From assembly GCA_965248715.1 (NCBI GenBank), contig CBDFKB010000006.1:124001-188000 (forward strand): a stretch of DNA of 64,000 nt, given 5' to 3'. Below, piece after piece: positions 16,846 to 27,524 of the stretch. The stretch's first letter is position 1; each line of letters starts with the position of its first letter. The position numbers and the translations under genes were made by a program. The notes under the pieces were generated by a model. That model worked only from the letters and a program-made list of their open reading frames with translations, was not told where the DNA came from and ran no database searches. This DNA is from CBDFKB01 sp965248715 (lineage in GTDB: Bacteria; Pseudomonadota; Alphaproteobacteria; Rhizobiales; Rhizobiaceae).

Positions 16846-17038
16846 TTCTTACCAATTACGGCCTTACCAACTACCACCTTGCTAACTACGAGCCTTAGGC
16901 CGTGGGCCTTACCGATCACCGGCGGCACAAGCCCCAGACGCCTCAAGCGCTTACTCAAAGGTTCAGTCGCCACACATCCTTCATGATGATATCGTGGATC
17001 TTTTCCTGGCTGCGAATTTCGGCTGCCAACGGCCCCCT
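16846..17038. other. Intergenic stretch with degenerate tandem repeats
   Basis: About 190 bp between mttB and the Fe-S gene. Near 16854-16900 it has decayed repeats of the type taccaactac, then a short frame in phase with mttB after its stop codon (see findings). No gene is called. Confidence 0.35.
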
Positions 17039-18595
17039 TCAGGTAAACGCATCCGGCATCGCTTCCTTTTTGTGGGCGATATAGGCGGTCAGCGCTTCAT
17101 CGATCGCTGGATCTAAATCGGGTGCCTGATAGCTGTTTAACCATTCACGGGCGATCCCATTGGCCTTCGCGGCGGCATTCTTTTCGCCGTCGAGATGCCA
17201 TTGTTCGAAGGAATTATTGTCCGCAACCTTGGAGACAAAAAACGCGTCCTGGAAATTTGCCTGGGTATGGGCACAGCCGAGAAAATGGCTGCCCGGCCCG
17301 ACCTCGCGGATCGCGTCCATGGCCTGGCCGTTTTCCGATAGATCAATGCCTTCGCTTATTTTTTGGTGCGCCGCCAACTGATCACAATCCATAATGAATT
17401 TATCATACGACGACACTAGACCGCCTTCCAGCCAGCCAGCCGAATGCAACATGAAATTGACCCCGCCAAGCATTGCTGGCCACAGGGTATTTGCGCTTTC
17501 ATAGGCAGCCTGGGCGTCCGCTACTTTAGAGCCGGTCAGTGAGCCGCCGGACCTAAACGGCAGATTGTATCTTCGCGCAAACTGCGCCGCCCCCATCAGC
17601 AATTGTCCGGGCTCCGGGGTACCGAACGAGGGTGCGCCGCTTTGCATTGAAATTGCGGTGCCAAAACAACCAAGGATCACCGGCGCGCCTGGACGGCACA
17701 ATTGTGAAAACGCGACTGCTGCCTGTGCTTCCGCTACTACCTGGGTCAAGGTGCCGGCAACGGTCACCGGCGACATTGCCCCGCCGACGATAAACGGCGA
17801 CAAGATGCAGGCCTGGCCGGCACGGGCATAAACCTTCATCGCCCCCAGCATGGTCCCATCCATCACCAGGGGCGAATTGATGTTGATCAAATTGGTAACA
17901 ACGCAATTGTCGGCGACGAAATCCTTGCCGAACAAAATTTCCGCCATTTCTACTGTGTCAGCGGCGCGCTCCGGCGCGGTTACCGATCCCATGAATGGTT
18001 TGTCGGAATAACGAATGTGCGAATACACCATGTCGAGGTGGCGCTTGTTGACTGCAACGTCGACCGGCTCGCAAACCGTGCCACCGGAATGGTGCATCGC
18101 CGGCGCCATGTAGGCCAGCTTCACGAAATTACGGAAATCCTCAATGGTCGCATAGCGCCGTTCACCTTCCAGATCGCGCACGAAGGGCGGACCGTAAACC
18201 GGCGCGAACACGGTCGCCTTGCCGCCGATTTCGACAGACCGCTGCGGATTGCGCGCATGCTGGGTAAAGGTTGGTGGCGCGGTTTTCATCAATTCACGGC
18301 AAAGACCCTTGGAAAAACGCACCCGCTCGCCTTGGACATCAGCGCCGGCAGCCTTCCACATCTCGAGCGCTTCCGCATCGTCACGAAATTCGATGCCGAT
18401 TTCCTCAAGCAAAATATCAGCATTTGCCTCAATCAATCCCATACCTTCCTCATCCAACACATTGGTTGGCTCCACCTTGCGGCGGATATAGGTAAAAACA
18501 TTGAGCTTTTGACTGGCCCGGTTTTGCCTGCGCGCCTCGGCACCGCCGCCGCCACGTCGCCCCCGGCGACCTGTTTCTGCTTCTTGTTCGCTCAT
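17039..18595 (-). CDS. mttB: Non-pyrrolysine trimethylamine methyltransferase family protein (MttB/MtgB superfamily)
   Basis: Corrinoid-dependent methyltransferase (518 aa) expected to move a methyl group from a quaternary or tertiary amine to the corrinoid protein encoded at 27525-28226. The chain reads through without an in-frame amber codon, so this is the Pyl-less branch that includes glycine betaine methyltransferases. Conserved stretches are FAPVYGPPFVRDLEG, NINSPLVMDGTMLGAM and CFGTAISMQSGAPSFGTPE. The N-terminus is Arg/Gly-rich (GRRGRRGGGGAEARRQNR). ATG 18595 has ggag six bases upstream; a frame extension to 18790 is unlikely. The substrate is inferred. Confidence 0.92.
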   Translation of the reverse strand: MSEQEAETGRRGRRGGGGAEARRQNRASQKLNVFTYIRRKVEPTNVLDEEGMGLIEANADILLEEIGIEFRDDAEALEMWKAAGADVQGERVRFSKGLCRELMKTAPPTFTQHARNPQRSVEIGGKATVFAPVYGPPFVRDLEGERRYATIEDFRNFVKLAYMAPAMHHSGGTVCEPVDVAVNKRHLDMVYSHIRYSDKPFMGSVTAPERAADTVEMAEILFGKDFVADNCVVTNLININSPLVMDGTMLGAMKVYARAGQACILSPFIVGGAMSPVTVAGTLTQVVAEAQAAVAFSQLCRPGAPVILGCFGTAISMQSGAPSFGTPEPGQLLMGAAQFARRYNLPFRSGGSLTGSKVADAQAAYESANTLWPAMLGGVNFMLHSAGWLEGGLVSSYDKFIMDCDQLAAHQKISEGIDLSENGQAMDAIREVGPGSHFLGCAHTQANFQDAFFVSKVADNNSFEQWHLDGEKNAAAKANGIAREWLNSYQAPDLDPAIDEALTAYIAHKKEAMPDAFT

Positions 18596-18831
18596 CATCT
18601 GCTCCAACAATATCACCGGCGCACCCTGATCGGGCATACAATAATCTGTAAGTATATTTGTACTCGCCGACCGGTACGGACTATCACCACAGGCAATGGG
18701 CAACGGACTGCCTGCTTGCGTCCCACGTTGACGCAATTCCGACAAGCACGGCTTGTGGCCGAACCCCGGGCCACCAACAATGTGGATCAAATTTATCTTG
18801 GGCCAGCAATATCACGAATTTGGGTCGCAAT
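18596..18831. other. mttB upstream region
   Basis: About 235 bp before the mttB start. It contains the Shine-Dalgarno ggag just ahead of 18598 and should hold the promoter, but no clear boxes are visible. The MITE begins at 18832. Confidence 0.3.
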
Positions 18832-19047
18832 TATACCAAGGGAATTTACTATTGACTTTATTGACCGCCGCGATTTTTCAACGCACTCCAACCTCTCGTG
18901 GTGGAGCAAACCGGCCGACTAAAGGCGCTTTTCCACCCGATTTCGGGCACCGAAAAGCGCCCTGTGCGTGGGTTTTAAACCGGTGATTATCGCAAAACCA
19001 CGGTGCTGGTTTTTGCCCATACGTTTCCAACGTCGTTGCAAGATTTG

Positions 19048-19112
19048 CCCAATACCCGGACCCGATACCCTGGCCCAATACCCTGGCCCAATACCCTGGC
19101 CCAATACCCGGG
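19048..19112. repeat. 13-bp tandem repeat, about 5 units
   Basis: Head-to-tail copies of cccaataccctgg with small changes in the first and last units. It lies inside MITE copy 1 and outside any gene. Slippage would change the copy number between strains. Confidence 0.85.
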
Positions 19113-19132
19113 CATCGCGCTGGGTTTTGCAC

Positions 19133-19238
19133 CTAGCGCTTGTCACGAAGCGTTGGGATAGCTTCGTCGCGCGATCTCTTTGTTTATGTGTGTCATTTTT
19201 CCCAAAACCGGTACCCACTTTTCGGGAATACACGCTCT
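19133..19238 (+). repeat. REP-like palindromic element, copy in MITE 1
   Basis: About 105-bp member of the window's main dispersed repeat: tagcgcttgtcac head, cttcgtcgcgc middle, then ttcccaaaaccggtaccc and an inverted tail ending in tacacgctct. Other copies lie at 42951, 47034, 47839 and 53826. It is nested in the MITE. Confidence 0.8.
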
Positions 19239-19461
19239 CGCCGGATCAACCGGTTTGCCTCCATCAAATAGGTCAATAGTAAATTCCCTTGGTATAAGTA
19301 CAATCCCACACCAAAGCCGGTCATTTGCGGCTGCATCAGGTGTGCTGCCAATTTCTGCACGAGATCAGCCCAATTTTCATAAAATCATAACCAATTATAG
19401 CGATTACTTATTAATGCTGGTGAATTTGCCTATATTTTGGATTTTGTGGACCTCTTGAAAA

Positions 19462-22047
<2,586 letters not shown>

Positions 22048-22050
<3 letters not shown>

Positions 22051-22149
22051 AGCACAATCTGAAAAGTGGTGGCCTGCTTTCAGAAAAATTGTGCGACAAA
22101 ACAAATAGATAGAGCACTATTTGCGATTCACAAATCGCGAAAAGTGCTT
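22048..22149 (+). repeat. REP-like element type B, target of IS110
   Basis: About 100-bp palindromic element (tagagcacaatctgaaaag, later ttgcgattcacaaatcgcg, ending aaaagtgct). The same element in inverse and uninterrupted form is at 30880-30983. It breaks off at the CT at 22148-22149, where the IS110 starts; the continuation ctaag is found beyond the IS at 23305. Confidence 0.85.
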
Positions 22150-22352
22150 GTCTTATGATTTTCCGTGTTGTTCGGGCATACTTGGTTCCGCCGCGGGGAG
22201 GCCCACCTCCCTTGCGGCGGCGAGGGATGGATCGTGAAAGTGCTGGCCGTTTTACGGGCCGAGCTAGAGTATGATCACCCTCGTCTTTTCCAATGGCCTG
22301 AATGGATACCAGGGCATGAAGGCCCGCATGACAAGCAAAGGCGCGGAAAAGA
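22150..22352 (+). ncRNA. Predicted IS110 bridge RNA
   Basis: The 5' end of the IS folds by eye into three parts. First, a strong GC hairpin (22188-22220, arms ccgccgc/gcggcgg). Second, a loop closed by gaggg/ccctc and gatc/gatc (22222-22282). Third, a loop closed by tcttttcc/ggaaaaga (22284-22352). Loop 1 carries aaagtgct (22237-22244), equal to the left target, and ctagag (22264-22269), the reverse complement of the right target. Loop 2 carries ggatac (22304-22309), equal to the IS right end, and gacaag (22330-22335), the reverse complement of the left end. This is the target loop/donor loop layout of bridge RNAs. Confidence 0.78.
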
Positions 22353-23290
22353 TGACACAATCTACCATCGGCGTGGACATTTCGAAAGAGACTTTGGACG
22401 TTCATCGCCATCCCGAAGGCAAGCATCGCCAGTTCACCAACAATCCACAAGGTTTTCGATGCCTGGTCAAATGGCTGGGCAAGGAGCCTGTCTCCCGAAT
22501 TGTTTTCGAGGCAACCGGTCCTTATCACCGCGCCTTTGAGCGTGCGTTGAGCCGGGCTGACCTGCCTCTGGCCAAGATCAATCCTCTCCATGCCAAGCGG
22601 TTTGGCCAGGCGCTTGGTCAACTGGCCAAGACGGATAAGATGGATGCCGCCCTGTTGGCACGCTTCGGCGTTGCCATCGAACCCCGGACACGCCCGGCTG
22701 TGCCGCAGATCCTGTGTAATCTCAAGGATATGCATGTCGCCCGCATAGCTCTCATCAAGGACCGGACCGCCGCCAAGAACCGTCAGAAAAACCTTTGCGT
22801 GACGATCCTCAAACGTCAAGTCGAACAGCGCTTGAAGCAGATCGAAGAACACTTGGCCCAGATCGAGAAGGCAATCATGGACATCATCAAAAACGACCCC
22901 ACACTAGCCGCAAGGTTCACTATCTTGACAAGCATTCCCGGTGTCGCTGAGCGTTCCGCGATGGCGTTGCTCATCGACATGCCCGAGCTCGGCACCTTGA
23001 ACAGCCAGACTGCGGCCGGTCTGTCCGGCACGGCCCCAATGCTACGACAGTCCGGAAAACGAAAAGGACAGGCCTTCGTTCAAGGTGGTCGTTCGCACGT
23101 GCGCCAGGCGCTCTATATGCCGGCGCTCGTGGCAACCCGGTTCAATCCAGATATGAAGGCCAAATATGATCAGCTCAAAGCAGCAGGAAAACCGTCAAAA
23201 GTCGCCATAACCGCTGTCATGCGAAAACTCATCGTACTCGCAAACGCCCTCCTAAGGGATCAACGAATGTGGAGCAAAAACATCGCTTGA
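22352..23290 (+). CDS. IS110-family recombinase/transposase
   Basis: 312-aa DEDD recombinase. The N-terminal RuvC-like domain shows Asp in IGVDISKETLDV, Glu in FEATGPYH, and Asp residues in TDKMDAALL. A coiled-coil linker (residues ~160-200) follows, then the C-terminal Tnp2 domain with SIPGVAERSAMAL and AAGLSGTAP, where the catalytic serine of the family lies (LSGTAP). ATG 22352 gives MTQSTIGVDIS, the usual start, and coincides with the end of the predicted bridge RNA. It guides CT-core recombination of the element. The frame is intact, so the element may be active. Confidence 0.93.
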   Translation: MTQSTIGVDISKETLDVHRHPEGKHRQFTNNPQGFRCLVKWLGKEPVSRIVFEATGPYHRAFERALSRADLPLAKINPLHAKRFGQALGQLAKTDKMDAALLARFGVAIEPRTRPAVPQILCNLKDMHVARIALIKDRTAAKNRQKNLCVTILKRQVEQRLKQIEEHLAQIEKAIMDIIKNDPTLAARFTILTSIPGVAERSAMALLIDMPELGTLNSQTAAGLSGTAPMLRQSGKRKGQAFVQGGRSHVRQALYMPALVATRFNPDMKAKYDQLKAAGKPSKVAITAVMRKLIVLANALLRDQRMWSKNIA

Positions 23291-23334
23291 TTAATACGGA
23301 TACTCTAAGCCTGTGGGCAATTAAGTTTGATTTG

Positions 23335-23386
23335 GCGCATCTTCTTATCCGAAAACCGCACCACACTTTCCGGGAATACACTCTAG
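23335..23386. repeat. Partial REP-like element after IS110
   Basis: Remnant gcgcatcttcttatccgaaa through gggaatacactctag, matching the right half of copies at 43989 and 53826. It lies between IS110 and the MaoC pair. Confidence 0.65.
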
Positions 23387-23397
23387 CGATCCATCAT

Positions 23398-23892
23398 TCA
23401 GTCGGCGTCAACGAAACTGATGAATACCGCATTGGTAAAGCCAACTACCGGCTTTCCATCTTGATTTTCGCCGCCCGCCGATCCGCTCATGATATGCCAA
23501 CCGGTCTTTGATTGCGACGCCCGTACCGCGCCGACCTGATACCAATAACTGATCGTATCTCCGGCATAGACCGGGCGGAACCATTTCAAGTCACGAATGC
23601 CCGGTGCAGGGCCAAATTCGACCGGTATTTCGCCGGCAGCGCGCGCCGCCTCTTGTAATCGAACCAATTCGGCCGCCTGCAACCCCATCCACACCGCCGT
23701 GGTGTGCCAGCCGGATGCGCACAGCGCCCCATAAAGGCTGTTTCTTGCTGCCTCGGCATCGAGGTGAAAGGGCTGCGGATCAAACTTTTCGGCGAAGCAA
23801 ATAATCTCTTCGGCGGTGAAATCGTGGGAACCAAGTTCCTGGCGCGCTCCAGGTTTGAGTGCATCACGCATCGGGGTTGGTGAGCGGTTCAT
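23398..23892 (-). CDS. MaoC-like dehydratase (second of pair)
   Basis: Hot-dog-fold protein of 164 aa in the MaoC/(R)-specific enoyl-CoA hydratase group. FAEKFDPQPFHLD carries the Asp and His of the hydratase motif, and FTNAVFISF closes the fold. The start overlaps the stop of the upstream paralogue by 4 bp (23889-23892, ATGA), so the pair is translationally coupled. Two short MaoC genes side by side often form a heterodimer. The CoA or ACP substrate is unknown. Confidence 0.87.
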   Translation of the reverse strand: MNRSPTPMRDALKPGARQELGSHDFTAEEIICFAEKFDPQPFHLDAEAARNSLYGALCASGWHTTAVWMGLQAAELVRLQEAARAAGEIPVEFGPAPGIRDLKWFRPVYAGDTISYWYQVGAVRASQSKTGWHIMSGSAGGENQDGKPVVGFTNAVFISFVDAD

Positions 23893-24359
23893 CGCGAAAT
23901 TTCCCCGGCGCTCGCATCCAAAATACGGTAGTAACCGGAGCCACGGGATCCGTAGACCTGATTGCCGTGCTGGTTAAACACCTCGTGACGCATGCCAACA
24001 ATGCCAAGTTCGGGTCTGGAACGCGACACCCGTTTAGATTCGACAATGGTATGGCCGACCAACACATCACCAGGCCGCACCGGATAAAGCCAATTCATTT
24101 CGTCGAGACCGGGCGCGCCCTGAGAACTCGATCCGGAAATGAAAGCATCGCACAGCATGCGCATGACGATCGCTGCAACATGCCACCCGGACGCCGCCAG
24201 GCCGCCAAGCATGGTAGCCTTTGCAGCCTGGTCGTCGAGATGAAAGGGTTGCGGATCAAATTCGCGGGCAAACTCAAGGATTGCTTCGCGGCTGACCGTG
24301 TAGGGCCCGAGCACAATGCGGTGGCCGACTTCGAGTTGGTATATATCCATCATTACCAC
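23889..24359 (-). CDS. MaoC-like dehydratase (first of pair)
   Basis: 156-aa hot-dog hydratase, paralogue of the next gene (shared EFARE/FAEKFDPQPFHLD and ASGWH segments). Asp/His in REFDPQPFHLDDQAA are the expected catalytic residues. PVRPGDVLVGHTIVES is the standard MaoC strand. It is transcribed toward the IS110, and its promoter region borders MITE copy 2. It may act on an enoyl-CoA from branched or unusual acids; nothing in the neighbourhood fixes the pathway. Confidence 0.88.
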   Translation of the reverse strand: MVMMDIYQLEVGHRIVLGPYTVSREAILEFAREFDPQPFHLDDQAAKATMLGGLAASGWHVAAIVMRMLCDAFISGSSSQGAPGLDEMNWLYPVRPGDVLVGHTIVESKRVSRSRPELGIVGMRHEVFNQHGNQVYGSRGSGYYRILDASAGEISR

Positions 24360-24391
24360 AGCCCCAAACGGTTTTTCCTAACCCAATTCCT

Positions 24392-24694
24392 TATACCAAG
24401 GGAATTTAATATTGACTCATTTGATGGATGCAAACCGGTTCATCCGGCTAGACGCAAAGCGCGGCGCGATGCCGGGGTATCGGGCAAGCTTTGTAACGAC
24501 GCCCGGTGGGCCGGTTTGCTCCACCATGAAAGGTTGGAGTACGTTGAAAAAGCCACAATATGGCCGCGCGATTTTGGCCCCTGACGTTGTTGGAACCCGC
24601 TTATGGTGGGGTCCGTACCATGGCGCGGTCTTCGCCTAGTCAGCGAACAAAATCGCGGTGGTCAAATGGGTCAATATTAAGTTCCCTTGGTATT
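24392..24694. mobile_element. MITE-like element copy 2
   Basis: About 303 bp, bounded by ataccaagggaatttaatat tgac on the left and its near-perfect inverse on the right. It is the same family as 18832-19296 but in opposite orientation: its inner left block (catttgatggatgcaaaccg) matches the inner right block of copy 1. It carries no inserted REP and no gene. It lies between the MaoC pair and the patatin gene. Confidence 0.75.
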
Positions 24695-24741
24695 ACACCA
24701 ACGGTGGCTGATATCGACCTATTGAGCCACTGTTGGTATTA
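24694..24741. repeat. Hairpin next to MITE copy 2
   Basis: Imperfect arms acaccaacggtggct and agccactgttggtat around 17 bases, directly abutting the MITE. It belongs to the same taccaa-tipped palindrome group as 5738 and 58634. Confidence 0.5.
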
Positions 24742-24906
24742 TCCTTTTGATCAAGCCATCAAAAGCAAAATGCCTCAAGCGTTAACCATGCTGACAACCG
24801 ATCAATGCCCGACCATTGAGTTGTGGTTAATATGAAGTTACGAATTTCCGTCCGCGACCAGGGAGATGCTTGCCTAACAGTCTTGCAACCTGGGGCTACG
24901 GTGACA

Positions 24907-26082
24907 ATGGGTATATTTGCCAAACCATTAGCAAAAACTGGAGCAGTACGGGCGGCATTATCGATCACGATGGCGTCGGCATTGATAGCCGGTTGTGTCA
25001 GTCGGCCGCAGGAAAGTCGGGAAATCCGTACTTTGTTGCCGATGGAAGCGGTCGACATCAAAGCAGATGCCAACGAAGCGTTGGGCCGCAACCATGCCTC
25101 GGCAAAAGCGGAAATCGCCGACGACGGTGCCTATACGGTTTTGGCACTATCGTCTGGAGGCGCCGACGGCGCATTTGGCGCCGGGGTGATGAAAGGCTGG
25201 ACCCAAAGTGGCCAGCGGCCTGAATTCGATGTCGTTACTGGAGTATCGACCGGTGCACTAATGTCTGTTCTGGTGTTTTTAGGACCAAGATACGACCAAA
25301 CCCTGGAGCAATTATATACCACGATCTCCAATCAGGATTTGTTTAAGAAACGAGGTCTGGCGGCGGTGTTTTCCGATTCACTTTATGATTACGAGCCATT
25401 GAAGCGGCAAATCGCGGAAATAATAACCGAGCAAATACTCGACGATATTGCCACCGAACACGATAAGGGGCGCAGGTTGTTCGTCGCCACTACCAATTTG
25501 GATGCTGGCGAATTGGTGGTTTGGGACATGGGAGAAATCGCCAAGGGAGGACGCTCCGATTCGCTGCTGCATTTCCGCAAAGTATTGCGTGCTTCAGCCG
25601 CTGTGCCGGGCTTTTTTACACCGGTCTACATCAAGCCGCGACGGGGGGTTCAGTTGCGCCAGGCCCATGTCGATGGTGGTGTAAAAGCGCCGATCCTAAT
25701 CGAGAGCTTCATGCTGCCGGCCGACGAACCAAACAAAATGGTCTATGCGATCATCAATGCCAACCAAACCCGCCGCAACGCCTCGGTGCCAATCAATGCC
25801 GACCTAGCATCGATTGCGCAAAAGTCGATCGCCGAACTGATGCGGGAATTGATGAACGACACGGTATTTCGCGGCTATGTCACCTCGGTAAACGCCGGCG
25901 CGATCTATCGCCAAGCCGCAATCCCGGACGAAATTCCGATCAGCCAAGAATCGCTGGATTTTGATCCGGTTCGCATGCGTGAACTCTACCAGGCCGGATA
26001 TCAGATCGGCCTCAAGGGGCAAAAAAACTGGCCGGATCAACCAAATAATCTCAGTAATTACGAGAAACTCGTTCGTCGCTGA
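24907..26082 (+). CDS. Patatin-like phospholipase, predicted lipoprotein
   Basis: Serine acyl-hydrolase of about 391 aa. ATG 24907 gives an N-terminal lipoprotein signal ending in SALIAGC with lipidated Cys30; an upstream frame extension has no signal and is less likely. The patatin domain has the oxyanion loop SSGGADGAFGAGV, nucleophile Ser114 in GVSTGAL and catalytic Asp in HVDGGVKAP. It would sit at the inner leaflet of the outer membrane or on the inner membrane and split phospholipid or ester substrates. It is followed by an SDR gene 23 bp later, perhaps co-transcribed. Confidence 0.9.
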   Translation: MGIFAKPLAKTGAVRAALSITMASALIAGCVSRPQESREIRTLLPMEAVDIKADANEALGRNHASAKAEIADDGAYTVLALSSGGADGAFGAGVMKGWTQSGQRPEFDVVTGVSTGALMSVLVFLGPRYDQTLEQLYTTISNQDLFKKRGLAAVFSDSLYDYEPLKRQIAEIITEQILDDIATEHDKGRRLFVATTNLDAGELVVWDMGEIAKGGRSDSLLHFRKVLRASAAVPGFFTPVYIKPRRGVQLRQAHVDGGVKAPILIESFMLPADEPNKMVYAIINANQTRRNASVPINADLASIAQKSIAELMRELMNDTVFRGYVTSVNAGAIYRQAAIPDEIPISQESLDFDPVRMRELYQAGYQIGLKGQKNWPDQPNNLSNYEKLVRR

Positions 26083-26105
26083 GCAAACCATACGGAGACA
26101 AAATA

Positions 26106-26786
26106 ATGACCGAACGCACCCTTTTGATCACTGGCGCTTCGACCGGCATTGGAGCAGCCACCGCCCGAGCCGCTGTAGAGGCGGGATGGAAGGTGGCACT
26201 CGCCGCACGCACGGCTGAGCGTTTGCAGGCTTTGGTGGCCGAGATCGGCAATAAACGGGCGCTGGCAATCCAATGCGATGTTTCGAATGAGAGCCAAGTG
26301 CGCGAAATGACGGCAAAGGCGGCCAAATTCGGCACTTTGTCGGCGGTTTTTGCCAATGCCGGCCTTGGCGCTGCTAGTGCTGGGACCGAAAATGGCGAGA
26401 CGGACAATTGGCGCGAGATGATCGACGTCAATATTTGGGGCCTATGTTTGACTGCGAAATACGCCCTGCCCCATCTGCGCCAGATCGAAGGCGGGCACAT
26501 GCTGCTGACCGGCAGCCGCGCCGGCCGCAGCATTATTCGCGGCTCGATCTACGGCGCGACCAAATGGTTTGTGCACGGTTTTGGCCAGAATTTGGCGATC
26601 GAAATGGCCGAATGGGGCGGCCGTTGCACGGTGATTGCCCCTGGCATGGTCGACACCCCGTTTTTCGACGATCCGAAACCGCAAGCACTGACCGCCGAAG
26701 ATGTCGCCACCGCAGCGATCTACGCAATCGAGCAGCCGGCGCGGGTCAATGTGCGAGAAATTTTGCTGACCCCCGGCGGGGTGTAA
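26106..26786 (+). CDS. Short-chain dehydrogenase/reductase (SDR)
   Basis: NAD(P)-dependent SDR of 226 aa. GASTGIGAATARAA is the Rossmann cofactor loop, NAG is in FANAGLGAA, and the catalytic Ser/Tyr/Lys are in LTGSRAGRSIIRGSIYGATKW (Tyr and Lys in YGATK). The C-terminal ATAAIYAIEQPARVNVREIL is typical of the YdfG/serine-3-dehydrogenase-like group. A purine-rich gagac precedes ATG 26106. It converges on the DUF1638 gene with 8 bp between. The substrate is unknown. Confidence 0.92.
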   Translation: MTERTLLITGASTGIGAATARAAVEAGWKVALAARTAERLQALVAEIGNKRALAIQCDVSNESQVREMTAKAAKFGTLSAVFANAGLGAASAGTENGETDNWREMIDVNIWGLCLTAKYALPHLRQIEGGHMLLTGSRAGRSIIRGSIYGATKWFVHGFGQNLAIEMAEWGGRCTVIAPGMVDTPFFDDPKPQALTAEDVATAAIYAIEQPARVNVREILLTPGGV

Positions 26787-26794
26787 AGTCGGGC

Positions 26795-27442
26795 CTACAA
26801 ATCTGCCAACACGTTATTCAAATCCCCATAACCGGTGAACCGTTTTTCATAGGTTAACCCAAGGAATTCAGCCGCTTTTTCAGCTGCCGCGTCGAGCGCC
26901 GGGTCTTCGCGTTGCGCCAAATAGACCAAGGTTTGGTAATTGCCAAAGTACATGTCGCGCAATTCAGGGTGCCGGTCGAGGCCGAGTGGTCGGGTGATGA
27001 AGGCATCAAACTGCCGGGCCAGAAAATCGGTCAGGAAAAAGCTGCGGATATCGTCTTCGTCACGGGCGGCAAATCCATCATTGCCCCAAAAAAACGAATA
27101 GCAATGCGGGCCGGCAATCCGTTCAACACCGTGCCGCTGGCATACGTTGTCGAGCAGCCCGCCAGTGCCGCAATCCGCATAAGCGATAAAGACGTTTTCA
27201 AACCCGCCAGCGCGCGCTTCGACAATTTCGCGCTCGACCTCAGCGGGGATCTTTTCCGGGTGGTGGTGCAAAATAGCCGGCAAGCAGGCCAGATCGATAT
27301 GATCGAGCCCGTTGGCTTGGCAAACCGCAAGGATTTCACGCGCAATCGCGCCACAGGCAATAACCCTTAAGGATTTGCCGCTGCGAGCTGGAAAGTGTTG
27401 GTTCTGTGCCACCAACCCATCGGTTTCTACCGGCTGTTTCAC
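26795..27442 (-). CDS. DUF1638 family protein of the methyl-transfer cluster
   Basis: 215-aa cytoplasmic protein of the DUF1638 family, which in many alphaproteobacteria sits with mttB-type genes. It has a Cys/His-rich core: VIACGAIAREI near the N-terminus, YADCGTGG, and AGPHCYSFFWG. These could bind metal or a cofactor. The start is GTG 27442. It lies 82 bp downstream of the corrinoid protein on the same strand. No reaction is known for the family; a role in corrinoid or methyl-transfer chemistry is inferred from neighbours only. Confidence 0.88.
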   Translation of the reverse strand: MKQPVETDGLVAQNQHFPARSGKSLRVIACGAIAREILAVCQANGLDHIDLACLPAILHHHPEKIPAEVEREIVEARAGGFENVFIAYADCGTGGLLDNVCQRHGVERIAGPHCYSFFWGNDGFAARDEDDIRSFFLTDFLARQFDAFITRPLGLDRHPELRDMYFGNYQTLVYLAQREDPALDAAAEKAAEFLGLTYEKRFTGYGDLNNVLADL

Positions 27443-27524
27443 CGATGTTATCCTTCGCTTCCAACAAAAACGGCGGACATTGCTGCCCGCCCGAAACCTG
27501 TGTCACCCTGGCGAAACCGGACGG

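Larger units (their letters stand above)
18832..19296. mobile_element. MITE-like element copy 1 (perfect 25-bp terminal inverted repeats)
   Basis: 465-bp non-coding element. The left tip tataccaagggaatttacta ttgac is repeated perfectly in inverse at the right end. The similarity goes on inward in the opposite copy at 24392-24694: the outer part of this left end matches the outer part of that right end, including an accg/accaccgcgatttt block. Inside copy 1 sit a 13-bp tandem repeat (19048-19112) and a whole REP-like palindrome (19133-19238), which makes it ~160 bp longer than copy 2. No transposase is encoded. It lies between mttB and the histidine kinase. Confidence 0.75.
22150..23304 (+). 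mobile_element. IS110-family insertion sequence with bridge RNA
   Basis: Element of about 1,155 bp made of a ~200-nt 5' noncoding end and the recombinase gene. The CT dinucleotide stands at both junctions (22148-22149 and 23303-23304). Joining the flanks recreates the REP sequence ending gtgctctaag, which at 30880 reads gtgctctagg in inverse. There are no terminal inverted repeats, as expected for the family. REP palindromes and a CT core are the known target type of the related IS621. Confidence 0.85.

Noticed and set aside
17039..18595. Pyrrolysine (in-frame amber) in MttB
   Set aside because: The chain is continuous without an internal TAG, so this is the Pyl-less branch.
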